A DNA stretch of 64,000 nt from Bacteroides sp. Lineage in GTDB: Bacteria; Bacteroidota; Bacteroidia; Bacteroidales; Bacteroidaceae. The notes below the pieces were generated by a model. That model saw only the letters and a program-made list of their open reading frames with translations. It had not been told where the DNA came from and made no database searches. Each line of letters opens with the position of its first letter. Position 1 is the first letter of the stretch. The DNA lies in assembly GCF_029057325.1 (NCBI RefSeq), contig NZ_JAICZW010000096.1, positions 1 through 64,000 of the forward strand, written 5' to 3'. The translations under genes and the position numbers were made by a program. Shown here one piece after another: positions 28,223-37,510 of the stretch.

Positions 28223-29101
28223 ATGGGCGCAATGAAAAAATCTACTTGTCATATTATCGCCGTTCTCACGGTAGGCGTTTGGGGGCTGACTTTCATTTCC
28301 ACCAAAGTGCTGATAGGTCGCGGCCTTTCTCCGCAGGAGATATTCCTGCTCCGTTTTCTGATAGCCTATCTGGGCATCTGGTTCTTCTCTCCCCGCAAGT
28401 TGTGGGCGGATAGTTGGAGGGACGAGTGCTGGTTGCTGGCGGGCGGCATCATGGGCGGCTCGTTCTATTTTCTGACGGAGAACATGGCTTTGGGCATCAC
28501 GCTGGCCACCAATGTGTCGTTCATCGTCTGCACCACTCCGCTGCTTACCACGATTCTTTCTTTGCTGATTTATAAGAAGGAGCGGGCCACGCGCGGCCTG
28601 ATAGGCGGTTCGTTGCTGGCGCTGGTGGGGGTGGCGCTGGTGGTTTATAACGGCAGCTTCGTGCTGAAGATTTCTCCTGCGGGCGATTTCCTTTCTCTGC
28701 TTGCCGCCCTGTCGTGGGCGTTCTACAGCCTGATAATGAAAAAGATGTCGGGCAGGTATGGCACAGTCTTCATCACCCGCAAGATATTCTTTTATGGGGT
28801 GCTGACCATTCTTCCTGTGTTTCTGTTCCGTCCCTGGCAGTTCGATGTCTTCGGGCTGTTGCAGCCGGCGGTTTTGATGAATCTGCTCTTTTTGGGTGTG
28901 TTGGCGTCTCTTGTCTGCTTTGCGGTGTGGAACGTGGTTCTGAAGCGGCTGGGCACGGTGCAGGCTTCCAATTATATCTATCTGAATCCTCTTTTCACCT
29001 TGATAGGCTCTGCCTTATTGCTGGACGAGCGTCTGACGGCAGTGGCGTTTGCAGGAACTTTGTGCATATTGGGCGGGGTTTGTTGGGCGGGGAGGAGGTG
29101 A
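28223..29101 (+). CDS. EamA/DMT-family transporter
   Basis: A 292-residue inner-membrane protein with ten predicted hydrophobic segments in two EamA halves: VWGLTFISTKVLI with LRFLIAYLGIWFF in the first, and LLAALSWAFYSLIMKK with YIYLNPLFTLIGSALLLDE in the second. DMT members export or import metabolites such as amino acids or nucleosides, but the substrate cannot be read here. An alternative start is the ATG at 28232. It is divergent from the HTCS and convergent with the fimbrial operon, so it is a single-gene unit, bounded by a hairpin at 29114-29164. Confidence 0.92.
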   Translation: MGAMKKSTCHIIAVLTVGVWGLTFISTKVLIGRGLSPQEIFLLRFLIAYLGIWFFSPRKLWADSWRDECWLLAGGIMGGSFYFLTENMALGITLATNVSFIVCTTPLLTTILSLLIYKKERATRGLIGGSLLALVGVALVVYNGSFVLKISPAGDFLSLLAALSWAFYSLIMKKMSGRYGTVFITRKIFFYGVLTILPVFLFRPWQFDVFGLLQPAVLMNLLFLGVLASLVCFAVWNVVLKRLGTVQASNYIYLNPLFTLIGSALLLDERLTAVAFAGTLCILGGVCWAGRR

Positions 29102-29113
29102 AAGGTATGGTTT

Positions 29114-29164
29114 CAGGCATGCGGAATTACACGGAATCAAATTCAGTGTCATTCCGCATGCGGT
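29114..29164. terminator. Bidirectional hairpin, EamA/fimbrial operon
   Basis: CAGGCATGCGGAAT pairs with ATTCCGCATGC across a short loop, with an additional CAC/GTG pairing inside. It lies between convergent genes. Its beginning (CAGGCATGCGGA) resembles the CAGGCACGGA of the hairpins at 7677 and 53602. Confidence 0.6.
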
Positions 29165-29175
29165 AGCGATTATCC

Positions 29176-31602
29176 TTATCTAAATACATAGCCTGCACGG
29201 ATGCGTAAGGGGGTTGTGCGCGGTGCCTTACCACTTTTCATCGGGTCATTTGCGTTGTAGTCGGGAGTTTCTGCACCACTTTCTACATAACGACCATCAG
29301 CCTTTATGGCGGTTGCGCGAGCATGGCTGGTATATTCTGATTTAACGGAACCAATACTTGCCGATGAGGCAGACCAATATAAGTTCTGTTGGAATTCGGG
29401 GAAAGTGGTATAGTAGGTTTCTAAAGCTATTTCCAAATCGGATATGCCCGGCAGGAACCAATATCCTTGTCCATTGGTTGGTGCAGGCACATTACCATCC
29501 TCCAGGCGTTTGTTCTTGCCGTAGCAGTAGTGGAAAGCTGTGGGAGGAATCTCATCGTTATAGATTTTGACATCTGTAATCGGGCGGCGGCCGGTTCGGG
29601 AAAGCAGCATGAATTCTGTCATCCATAAACCCTGTTTGGCTCCATATACTTCGTATGAATCAAATCTATTGAAAATACTGATTCCGATGCTTCCCAAATA
29701 GCTTTTGAAAGCAGCATTAGTGCGATAGCTGTCATTTCCATCTGTACGCTTTGACCATGGCAATCCGGAATAGAGTTCTGCCGGCATACTATGCAGGTCC
29801 AACGGGTCTTTGTGATCCATGTATTCCTCGTAGTATTCAAGCCAATAATCTATATTCAAACTATTTCTTACTCCGGTTACGTGTAGCAATGCCTTTTGGT
29901 CTATCTCGATGGTGCGGTCCCGATTTTCTCCCTCCTCGTTCTCGTAGTGTACCCGGACGACGGCCGTGCGGTCGCCATAAGTGCCCGGAGCCGGATTGTT
30001 GCTTGCAGGCACATTCTCGTCGATGTAGAAGTAGATGCGGGTGCGTGTACCGTCTTCGGGATGTTGGTTGTCATAATTATTGTGAATGACATACTTTGTA
30101 TTATCCTTGAGTGTATTGGTCACCAAATCGTTGGTGAAGTATTCTCTTGCACCGGTACCTGCCTTATAATCGTTGGCTTTCATGGTGGCTGCCGATACCT
30201 TCTCCATACGTATCCAATCGGGAATCCGGCCATCGTTGCCGGGAAGCAGTTCTATGGTGACTGTGCTGGGGCAAATGGCAGTATTATTTTCCATACGCAA
30301 GAAGTAGATGTCCATGGGGAGGGCAGTGGCGTGGGCATCGACTTTGCGCTCGTTCACAATCGAGATGTAAACGGGGTTTTCGGTTATCACGTTGACGCGG
30401 CCGTCGAAGGTATATTTGCTTTCGTCGCTGTTGCGCACGTAGTCCAATCCACAGATGGTGATGTTGTTCTTGTAGCAATGGTTGCGGCGCACGTCGAATT
30501 TATCGACAACATCGCTGCCGAGATAGACGGTGAACGACGCATCGTATTCCAGTCCTTGATGGGTTACGTAGTGCCCTTTCATGATGAATGCACTTGCATC
30601 GTCGGGGGCGATAGTGGGTTTCCAACGCTGGGTGACGGTTTCGTCATTCACATCTACTCCCGCCGGATACTTCGGCTCTGCCTTCTTTTCTTTGATGTTC
30701 TCGTAGGTGTAGTAGGTAAAGACTTCTGTCTGCTGTCCGTCAACCAGTGTCATGGGATTGTCGAGTTTTACCCACATTTCCGGTTCTATGTCTGCTGCGG
30801 GTACGGTGGTGGTTGTGGTGGGGGCGGTGAAGGGCACACAGCGCGGCATGTTTTTAATACCATATTGCTCTACTTGCAAGGTAGGCAGCCGGTGGTCGTG
30901 GCTGGTCTGGTTGGCGTCGAGATTCACTTTGATATCTACACGTGCCATGAGGGCCTTCATCTGCAACACGATGGTACCGTTATCGGCAAGCACCTTCTCG
31001 CCGGCAGGTGCTTGGTAGTGTGCCACCATGGGCATGCCGCCGGCGGGCAACTTCGTGACATCGGCGCGTTTGGCCGGCCGATAATACCAGTTGAGAAGGT
31101 CATCAAGATTCTTTATTTCGATTTCTGCCGTAGGGTCTGTGGCATCGCCGTGGCAGATGGTGCCACTGGAAGAATAGGTCTCAACCCGGAATGTTTCATT
31201 CGTATGGTCGGCGTCTTGCACATTGCTTATCGGATTTGCCACCGCATAAATCTGAATGTCGGTCAAATCCTGCTGCTCCAGGAAGGCATTTTTAGGGATG
31301 GTTACCGCGGCAAGTCCGTTTTCGCCGATATTTGCCACATGATAAGGCTTGAAGTTATCCGACGTAGGAGTAAGGAAATTACCCTCTTTATCGAAGAAGA
31401 AGAGGTGCAGACGGTTGATTTTCTTTTCTTCGGCGGTTTTGGATTCCACGGCACGGCTCATGATGACTTGCGGCAACATATCCACGCACTGCGCAGACAA
31501 GGTGACGCCTTCGGTGGGTTGGGGGATGAATGAGTCGGACTCCTCCTTTGCGCAGGATGCAAGCAGCAACGACAGCGCGGCAAACAGTATATATCTTTTC
31601 AT
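29176..31602 (-). CDS. DUF4906 fimbrial lipoprotein (likely tip or stalk adhesin)
   Basis: An 808-residue lipoprotein with the lipobox LASC near residues 14-17. The N-terminal third is Mfa/fimbrillin-like (SRAVESKTAEEKKINRLHLFF), with a DUF4906-type central region and a C-terminal segment typical of these adhesins (GYWFLPGISDLEIALETYY, then LYWSASSASIGSV). It is the last gene of the fimbrial operon, 13 bp after the preceding fimbrillin. In this family the large distal gene usually encodes the minor tip or anchor component. The ligand is unknown. Confidence 0.8.
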   Translation of the reverse strand: MKRYILFAALSLLLASCAKEESDSFIPQPTEGVTLSAQCVDMLPQVIMSRAVESKTAEEKKINRLHLFFFDKEGNFLTPTSDNFKPYHVANIGENGLAAVTIPKNAFLEQQDLTDIQIYAVANPISNVQDADHTNETFRVETYSSSGTICHGDATDPTAEIEIKNLDDLLNWYYRPAKRADVTKLPAGGMPMVAHYQAPAGEKVLADNGTIVLQMKALMARVDIKVNLDANQTSHDHRLPTLQVEQYGIKNMPRCVPFTAPTTTTTVPAADIEPEMWVKLDNPMTLVDGQQTEVFTYYTYENIKEKKAEPKYPAGVDVNDETVTQRWKPTIAPDDASAFIMKGHYVTHQGLEYDASFTVYLGSDVVDKFDVRRNHCYKNNITICGLDYVRNSDESKYTFDGRVNVITENPVYISIVNERKVDAHATALPMDIYFLRMENNTAICPSTVTIELLPGNDGRIPDWIRMEKVSAATMKANDYKAGTGAREYFTNDLVTNTLKDNTKYVIHNNYDNQHPEDGTRTRIYFYIDENVPASNNPAPGTYGDRTAVVRVHYENEEGENRDRTIEIDQKALLHVTGVRNSLNIDYWLEYYEEYMDHKDPLDLHSMPAELYSGLPWSKRTDGNDSYRTNAAFKSYLGSIGISIFNRFDSYEVYGAKQGLWMTEFMLLSRTGRRPITDVKIYNDEIPPTAFHYCYGKNKRLEDGNVPAPTNGQGYWFLPGISDLEIALETYYTTFPEFQQNLYWSASSASIGSVKSEYTSHARATAIKADGRYVESGAETPDYNANDPMKSGKAPRTTPLRIRAGYVFR

Positions 31603-31615
31603 AAGTCAGGTAAAA

Positions 31616-32797
31616 TCAGTTGATAATTATTTTATTGTCAGAACCCTCTTCCCAGTATTCCACCTCGTCTGCGGTAAACATCAGGAGCAGTTGGTTGCCT
31701 ATGAAGTTGATGTTCAACCGATAGTTGAGCCCGGGTTGCGGGATGCGTCCCAGATTGAAGTTTTCTATTCTTACTTTTTTGGAGTCTCCGTTTACGTTTT
31801 CATATTCCACGGTGATGTTCTTGTCTGTGCCGAGGTAGTTTCCTTCGGCAGCAGAAAGGTTGGGTAGCAGCAGCACTATGGTGCCGTCGGGCTTTTCGGT
31901 CGTGGCACCGGCTTTCAACGACGACTTGCCGGGTATCGTTACACCAACATCACCGTTTCTTATAAACTCGAAGGCGCCCCAGTATTTTGCATCGCCGACG
32001 GTCAGTGTGGGGTCGGGGGTGCTGAAGTCCACGGTTTCCGTTTTGTAGAAACCGCCGTCGAGGGTTACGCGCTTGACGGTGACAGCGGTTTCGTTGTAGT
32101 TGTTTAGTTGCACGCTGAATCCGCTCATGATGTGGTGGAACCGCAAATCGACTGCTCCCGATGCCCTTACATGGTCTTTCACTTGGGCATACATGGCGTC
32201 GGTGGTCAGTTCGGGTTCGCGCTCAATGCGGTTGTCCGATGTTCCATCCCCTTTACCGTCCGCACTGCCGTAAACCACGGTGTAGGTGAGAGTCGGTGCG
32301 CCTATTCCGTTGTTGTTGGGTGTACTGATTGCATATCTTCCCTCAAAAGGATGATAGGCAATGAAGGTGTATTTGAAGCCTGCCGCGCTGATTCCCGGGA
32401 ATGACTGGTCGGTGTACCATCTGCCGAGTTTCGTGTTGTCTTCATAATAACAGCCGTATTCATCTACTCGCAACGGTGCCTGATCGAGCACATCGGGTCT
32501 GGAGAGCTCTTTTTTATCTTCCCAGTTCGAGGAACCCGAATTGGGAGCATCTAAGGAAGTGTCTCCGATATTGCGAGCTACACAATAGCCCATCACTCCG
32601 AATTTACTGTCTAAGGGGAGTCTGGAGTTGATGAGTGTGGTGCGTGAAGCAGGTTTCCCGTCATTGGGGATTACCACTTCCGGTATGGCGAAAGAGATAA
32701 GGTCGCCTTCGGCAGGCATATCGGGAATGTCTTGTGTGCAGGCTGTCAGTGCCAGAAGCAGGAGTGCCGCTGCGTTGTTCTTTTCAATCCATTTCAT
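31616..32797 (-). CDS. Fimbrillin family lipoprotein (third in operon)
   Basis: A 393-residue lipoprotein with the lipobox LTAC (about residues 16-19). The following region, SFAIPEVVIPNDGKPASRTTL, has the Arg-containing stretch found near the N-terminus of mature fimbrillins, and the domain pattern of two beta-sandwich halves fits the Mfa-like/fimbrillin fold (GFSVQLNNYNETAVTVKRV, FNLGRIPQPGLNYRLNI). The C-terminus, VEYWEEGSDNKIIIN, is short and acidic. It lies between two other fimbrial genes with gaps of 15 and 13 bp, so it is co-transcribed. Confidence 0.8.
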   Translation of the reverse strand: MKWIEKNNAAALLLLALTACTQDIPDMPAEGDLISFAIPEVVIPNDGKPASRTTLINSRLPLDSKFGVMGYCVARNIGDTSLDAPNSGSSNWEDKKELSRPDVLDQAPLRVDEYGCYYEDNTKLGRWYTDQSFPGISAAGFKYTFIAYHPFEGRYAISTPNNNGIGAPTLTYTVVYGSADGKGDGTSDNRIEREPELTTDAMYAQVKDHVRASGAVDLRFHHIMSGFSVQLNNYNETAVTVKRVTLDGGFYKTETVDFSTPDPTLTVGDAKYWGAFEFIRNGDVGVTIPGKSSLKAGATTEKPDGTIVLLLPNLSAAEGNYLGTDKNITVEYENVNGDSKKVRIENFNLGRIPQPGLNYRLNINFIGNQLLLMFTADEVEYWEEGSDNKIIIN

Positions 32798-32812
32798 ATA
32801 ACAATGCGGTTA

Positions 32813-33832
32813 TTATTGGGTAACATCTATGTTTAGGTCGTTGTCGTGGATGGGCATTTCGTTCCAGTCGTCCACTTGCGGCGTGTCGAAGAAAATCTCC
32901 GAATTGATGGAGAATCTGTAGGAATAGCTCTTGCCTGATTCCCAAGTGCCTTGCAACGAGGAGGTGGCGGTGAGGGTGCCCAGAGAGCCTTCGGTGTATT
33001 CGTAGGTTATCGTCACCTTGAGGTTGGTGAAGCTTTGGGGTATGAGCAACAGCGCCCCTTCGTCGCCAAACATGTTTGTCGGCTCATTGCCGAGCAATAT
33101 GCCGTCCGTTCCGATAGCTGCCTTATAGATGGCGGTGGGCTCGCCCGTTGTCCACTTACTGCCGTTCCATTGGCCTGTGGCGGCGATGCCAATTACTTCA
33201 AACGACTTGATTTTGAGTTTACGCACACTGCCATCGGGTTTTCCGTCGGCGCCAAGATAGCGGTCGCTGGTGTAGCCAAGGAATTTCACGCGTGCCAACA
33301 AGTGCCGAAAGCTCAGGGCGACGGATGCCGGGCTGTCTGCCTGTGTGGAGACGCGGATGCCGGTATTGGAGGCATAGAGCAGGTCGGTCATTTCTGTTCC
33401 GTCGGCAGGTTGTGAGGCGTTGAAGTTGTCTATAGTCAATGTGCCCGAAGCGGTTTGGCTGTAGCTCACCGTGCCGGATGCAGGGTCTTTGGGATAGAGC
33501 GCATGAAAGTGGTAGGTGTTTCCGGGCATCCAGTAGCGCTCATCGGTGGTGTAGTCCCATTTGTCCGTTTCCTCCTTGTATAGGATGGGTTCTTTGTCGA
33601 ACAAGCGGGTTCCTTGTCCTCCCGCTTCCGGTATGAAGTGTCCCCATACCGCATACTCTCCCGCTGCTTTCAGGTCATCCAGGTCGTTTATGGAGCGTGT
33701 AAGCGATGGCAGGGAAAAACGGATGGCATTTCCATCCTTCTCCCAACTGCTCTCCATCCCGTCGGTGCATCCTGCCAGCAGGAAGAACAACATGCATACC
33801 GGTAGTGCCGGGACTCTTTTTTTTATTGGCAT
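32813..33832 (-). CDS. Fimbrillin family lipoprotein (second in operon)
   Basis: A 339-residue lipoprotein (lipobox LAGC, about residues 19-22). The mature N-terminus has FSLPSLTRSINDLDDLKAAGEYAVWG, split here around the Arg; the Arg after the Thr resembles the maturation site of fimbrillins. The rest has the short beta-strand pattern with VALSFRHLLARVKFLGYTS, a conserved fimbrillin segment. A stretch with three hairpins separates it from the upstream fimbrillin gene (33833-33989), so its level may be lower than that of the first subunit. Confidence 0.82.
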   Translation of the reverse strand: MPIKKRVPALPVCMLFFLLAGCTDGMESSWEKDGNAIRFSLPSLTRSINDLDDLKAAGEYAVWGHFIPEAGGQGTRLFDKEPILYKEETDKWDYTTDERYWMPGNTYHFHALYPKDPASGTVSYSQTASGTLTIDNFNASQPADGTEMTDLLYASNTGIRVSTQADSPASVALSFRHLLARVKFLGYTSDRYLGADGKPDGSVRKLKIKSFEVIGIAATGQWNGSKWTTGEPTAIYKAAIGTDGILLGNEPTNMFGDEGALLLIPQSFTNLKVTITYEYTEGSLGTLTATSSLQGTWESGKSYSYRFSINSEIFFDTPQVDDWNEMPIHDNDLNIDVTQ

Positions 33833-33989
33833 ATCTTTGTTATTTAGTTATTTTCTGTTCTTATGCGCCGTTGTACATAGTTACAGCGGCAGCGTGTGTC
33901 GGTTTCCTCTTTTTGCCGACGTAGTGGCCTGACGGGGACATTCAACCCCGAAAGGCCTAAGTTTCTATTTACTCTTGTACAAATAGGAA
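33833..33989 (-). other. Hairpin-rich spacer after the main fimbrillin gene
   Basis: Three consecutive stem-loops can form in the transcript: 33926-33957 (GGCCT and CGGGG stems with a 2x2 internal loop), 33897-33920 (GTCGG/CCGAC) and 33866-33889 (GCCG/CGGC with further pairing). None has a clear U-tract. The position after a major subunit gene suits processing or partial termination. Confidence 0.5.
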
Positions 33990-35045
33990 TTAGTTATTAG
34001 CATCAACCTCTACTTCAGTATCAGTAGAGTTCCCCCACTCAGCTACTGTAATATTTCCAAAGTAAATAGTATGTAAACCAAATGTGTCGCCATCAATATT
34101 CAAAGTATAGTTATAAGCTTTTCCCGGTGCCCATGAAGTTGTTGTAGGTATGGAGACGGTTAATTTCTTGGAATGCGGTGTATCATCATCATCAATAATA
34201 GGACCTCCACCAACATTATTCGTTACAGATACAATGAATTCTAATGTTATAGCATCAGTTTCGATAGTTTGCGGAAGCAAGAAATTTTCAAACACATACG
34301 TTTTACCATTCTCTGTTAAAGGTTCTGTTGTACCGGCATCAGTATATGTCCCAGTTTTTTCTTCGTCCAGTTTCCATGCATCCGAATCAATAGTGGTGAC
34401 AGATGACAAATCTCCAGGAGTAGTTAATGTTCCTGTATTCTTTGCACCCTTCAGCGAAACGTCAGATATAGTCATGTTTAACGCATTTCGCCAACCGTCT
34501 ACGATTGTAAAACGAACTTTGGACAAAGCATGTTTGAAGTTCAAATTGACTGCCCTTTTTTCGTCATTTTCTTCTTCTCTTTCTTGGGCAATATAAGTAT
34601 AACCATCTTGACTTGTTGCGGCAACCAATAAGTCTTTTTCCCCATCTGCCACAAAATGAATCTCCATCGAATTCTTGTCATAATTGAACGTAGGCGTTTT
34701 CGTCAAAGCGGGGGCATAAGCAGCAAATTTATAAAGAGCTCCTTCCAACCAATAGTTAACAGGCTCATATTGCCATGAATTGCCATTCTTTTTGATTTGA
34801 GAAGAACCCGTAGTTTCTCCATCAAAAACGACTACTTCGTCTCCACCACTCATTTTGTAAGAGCCGAATGCATAAAATTCCTTCAGATTGTCTTGTGTCA
34901 ATCCTTCTTGTTCTGCACGCGTGGTATTGCCTACATAGCTGTCGAAGCCGATAGCCTTACTCTGTGATATTTCTATCACTTCACTTTCCGTACAACTGCT
35001 CATTGCTACAACGGCGGCTGCCAAATAAAATAAATGTTTCTTCAT
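33990..35045 (-). CDS. Fimbrillin family lipoprotein, likely major subunit
   Basis: A 351-residue lipoprotein with the lipobox MSSC near residues 15-18. The mature N-terminal GFDSYVGNTTRAEQEGL carries an Arg where FimA-type subunits are cut before polymerisation. The FimA-like motifs continue with KHALSKVRFTIVDGW near 168 and SWAPGKAYNYTLNIDGDTF near 300. It is the first fimbrillin of the operon and is followed by the hairpin-rich spacer, both typical of the major, abundant subunit. The sequence is more AT-rich than its neighbours, which is common for variable surface genes in this group. Confidence 0.85.
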   Translation of the reverse strand: MKKHLFYLAAAVVAMSSCTESEVIEISQSKAIGFDSYVGNTTRAEQEGLTQDNLKEFYAFGSYKMSGGDEVVVFDGETTGSSQIKKNGNSWQYEPVNYWLEGALYKFAAYAPALTKTPTFNYDKNSMEIHFVADGEKDLLVAATSQDGYTYIAQEREEENDEKRAVNLNFKHALSKVRFTIVDGWRNALNMTISDVSLKGAKNTGTLTTPGDLSSVTTIDSDAWKLDEEKTGTYTDAGTTEPLTENGKTYVFENFLLPQTIETDAITLEFIVSVTNNVGGGPIIDDDDTPHSKKLTVSIPTTTSWAPGKAYNYTLNIDGDTFGLHTIYFGNITVAEWGNSTDTEVEVDANN

Positions 35046-35114
35046 CTCAAATGAATTTTAATAAATAGTATAATGATGTTTATCTCGTTAAACCGAAAAG
35101 TCGGCTTTATCTGA

Positions 35115-36158
35115 CTACAAATCCAACTCAATATCTTCGTATTCGCCCCAGCCGTCCACGCTTGCGTCGAATCCCGAACCGCCTTCCGCACCCTCTTCGT
35201 CGGAGATGCGTATGCCGCTTACCGTAATCACTCCGCCGCGCGGCTGGTTCTTCATCTGGTCGGTGATGTCGAACTCAAAGTCCAGCTTCTTGCCGTTCTT
35301 CAGCATCAACTCCAGATTGAGCGCATAGTTTCTTTCGTGATTGGGACCTCTGCTGTAATAGCTGTCAGGGAATCCGGGCACGCCAAATGACAGAATCCGG
35401 GCTTCGGCTAATCCGGGTGTAAGGGTGCAGTCGAAGAGCAGTGTCGCCAGCTCTTCGCCGGTGCGCCCTTCTTTTAAGAAAACGGTTTCTGCCATTCCCG
35501 CCATGGCGCCACGTGCCAGTGCCACGTATTCCGCCCCCTGTTCTATTTCGTAGCGGATCAGATAGGTGAACACCAAGGGGCGCATCACAACAGCCAGTTG
35601 CTGTCCTCCCGCCATAGGGATAGGCTCGAAGTCGGGCACGAAAGAGCCGTAGAGCATATCGGGCATGTTGACCGTGCGCTCTTCGCTGTGCGGTTCTGAG
35701 AGGGAGAGGCTTGCACGGGTACGGGTACGCGTGGTGGCGCTTGCCGTTGTCGAAGAGGCGATGTCGTTGAAGACAATGTATTCGGTGTCGTCATTGTAGA
35801 AGAGGATGGAGTGTGTGTTGGCTGTGGTGTAGAGCAGTCCGCCATTGGCGGGTAGGTGGAATTCCTGCACACCTTCCGCTTTGGTTTCCGTGGTCTCATA
35901 TATCAGTGCGGCGATACCCTTTCCGGCATCGGGGCGCAAGGCATCGTAGCCCACCCCATATTTGTCGTTATTCCATTCCGCTTGCCATTGGCATCCGTAG
36001 GGCCGTTCCCATTCTTGTTCCCATGCGGCGTTTACGTTCGAGCGGTAGCCCACGGAGTGTTCGTCGTGGTCGTAACACAGGTCTTTGCGGCAACTGCCCA
36101 GCAGCGGCAACAGCACAATCGCAAGTAGTGGTAGTATGTTGGGTCTGCAACGTTTCAT
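35115..36158 (-). CDS. DUF5119 lipoprotein of the fimbrial operon
   Basis: A 347-residue protein starting at ATG 36158, with a strong Shine-Dalgarno (AAAGGAGG) 6-7 nt upstream on the minus strand; the longer in-frame extension is not needed. The lipobox LGSC (about residues 17-20) makes it a lipoprotein. The DUF5119 family (HSVGYRSNVNAAWEQEWERPYG near 32) is found with fimbrillins and is thought to anchor or start the fiber, by analogy with FimB-like proteins. It overlaps the DUF3575 gene by 4 bp (ATGA), a sign of translational coupling. Confidence 0.8.
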   Translation of the reverse strand: MKRCRPNILPLLAIVLLPLLGSCRKDLCYDHDEHSVGYRSNVNAAWEQEWERPYGCQWQAEWNNDKYGVGYDALRPDAGKGIAALIYETTETKAEGVQEFHLPANGGLLYTTANTHSILFYNDDTEYIVFNDIASSTTASATTRTRTRASLSLSEPHSEERTVNMPDMLYGSFVPDFEPIPMAGGQQLAVVMRPLVFTYLIRYEIEQGAEYVALARGAMAGMAETVFLKEGRTGEELATLLFDCTLTPGLAEARILSFGVPGFPDSYYSRGPNHERNYALNLELMLKNGKKLDFEFDITDQMKNQPRGGVITVSGIRISDEEGAEGGSGFDASVDGWGEYEDIELDL

Positions 36159-37387
36159 TGTATTCCTCCTTTCTTTTTTTCGTTCCATAAACGCCATACA
36201 AGTGCCAGCTTCAGCTTCAGCGGGCCGAAGTAGTTGGTCTGTTTGGTCTGTTGATATACATAGTGTCCTTCCAATGGCAGGTATTCTTCGTAGCGGGTGT
36301 GCAGGAATCCGACTCCCACGCCTGTTTCGAGCGAGATTCGTTTGCCGATGGGCCACATATAGCCGTAGCTCAGTCCTGCCATCTCCGCCTCGCCCTTGTA
36401 GCCCCGTTTGCCGTTTTCGAGGTCATACCATGTGAAACCGCCGAACAGCCCTATGTAGTGGCCATGCCAAGGCTTGCGGGTCTTGAACCAATAGCGTCCT
36501 TCGGGGCTGATGGTGGCAAGCTGGTAGTATTTGTGCTTTCCGTCGTTTTTCCACCAGGCCATGTCGCCTTCCAGGTTTACCGACCAGCGGTCATTGATGC
36601 GGTATTCCACTTCGAGTGAGGGCATCAGTATGGCGTCATAAAGCAGGTTGGTCTTGATGGCAAGGCGCTGTATCGTTTCTTCCTCTTTTGATTGTACATT
36701 TTGTGTGGTTGCCTTCTCCTCGACGGTGGCGGCTAAGGAATCGGCCGGTTGTGTGCCGGTAGGGATGTCGGTGTTTCCGGCAGCAATTTCCCGATCGTCG
36801 GTGGTGTGTAGGTAGAGCGATACCGCCACGCTGCTGCGCAGTTGTGGGAAGAGATGCTCATACATATATCTATAAGGTATGCCGTAGTGCAAGTCCATGA
36901 GTTGTTTTTTCTTCCCATCGACAATGCGGTGGTTGGCATCGTAAATCCATTCCGGGGTGTGGTCGATGATGTGTAGCACCTCATTGCGATAGGGCACTTC
37001 GGAAACGGCTACCAGGTCGCGCAGCTGCTTCCAGGCAATGCCGTTTGCCCGTTTCTTGATGAGTTGTTCGGGCACTCCGGTGTGTTGAATCAGGTATTGG
37101 CTTACGCACTCTGCCCGATAGCCGGAAAGGCGCTTGTTGTAATGGCTGATTCCGTCGGGCGAGCTGTAGGAGTTGATAACCAGCTGGTCGATGATGTTCT
37201 TTTGCTGAGCTTCACGAACCACTTGCAGAAAACGCGCCAGCTGCACCTGGTTATTTTTATAGTAGGTATCTATCTCGCGGTGTCCCTGCTTGTAGTAGAT
37301 GCAGACCGAATCGGTGGCTACCTGTGCATGACTCGCTTCGGGAAGGAAGAAAAGCGTAATGAGAATGAATGATAACAGTTTTTTCAT
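36155..37387 (-). CDS. DUF3575 outer-membrane protein, first gene of the fimbrial operon
   Basis: A 410-residue protein with a signal peptide (about 1-21, ASHAQV). The N-terminal half has an OmpA-like, peptidoglycan-binding-type pattern (QLVINSYSSPDGISHYNKRLS near 66, then a region to about 190). The C-terminal half is the DUF3575 beta-barrel (RLAIKTNLLYDAILMPSLEVEYRIND). These proteins begin many Bacteroides fimbrial operons and probably anchor fibers to the outer membrane; their exact role is unproven. The promoter (-7 box 37503-37510) lies upstream of a hairpin (37434-37480) with a U-tract in the leader. Confidence 0.85.
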   Translation of the reverse strand: MKKLLSFILITLFFLPEASHAQVATDSVCIYYKQGHREIDTYYKNNQVQLARFLQVVREAQQKNIIDQLVINSYSSPDGISHYNKRLSGYRAECVSQYLIQHTGVPEQLIKKRANGIAWKQLRDLVAVSEVPYRNEVLHIIDHTPEWIYDANHRIVDGKKKQLMDLHYGIPYRYMYEHLFPQLRSSVAVSLYLHTTDDREIAAGNTDIPTGTQPADSLAATVEEKATTQNVQSKEEETIQRLAIKTNLLYDAILMPSLEVEYRINDRWSVNLEGDMAWWKNDGKHKYYQLATISPEGRYWFKTRKPWHGHYIGLFGGFTWYDLENGKRGYKGEAEMAGLSYGYMWPIGKRISLETGVGVGFLHTRYEEYLPLEGHYVYQQTKQTNYFGPLKLKLALVWRLWNEKKKGGIQ

Positions 37388-37428
37388 CTGTTCTTATAGA
37401 TTAGATTGGTTATTCTTTTTTGCAATAC

Positions 37429-37480
37429 AAAAATTGCCTCTCTTGCAAACAAACAGACTGATTGTTTGCAAGAGAGGCAA
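37429..37480 (-). terminator. Attenuator-like intrinsic terminator in the fimbrial leader
   Basis: A perfect 19-bp stem (37434-37452 with 37462-37480), 9-nt loop, followed on the minus strand by a run of five T. The -7 box upstream (37503-37510) would start transcription about 20 nt before the stem, and the first start codon (37387) is 42 nt after it. No gene upstream on this strand needs a terminator. Confidence 0.75.
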
Positions 37481-37502
37481 AAAGCAGTATTTGTTTCCTC
37501 CG

Positions 37503-37510
37503 CAAATATA
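37503..37510 (-). promoter_or_regulatory. -7 box for the fimbrial operon
   Basis: TATATTTG on the minus strand, an exact TAnnTTTG match. The predicted start lies upstream of the terminator-like hairpin. Confidence 0.5.

Noticed and set aside
29896..31533. 545-codon plus-strand ORF opposite the DUF4906 gene
   Set aside because: It is antisense to a lipoprotein with clear lipobox and fimbrial domains; composition is unlike a real protein.
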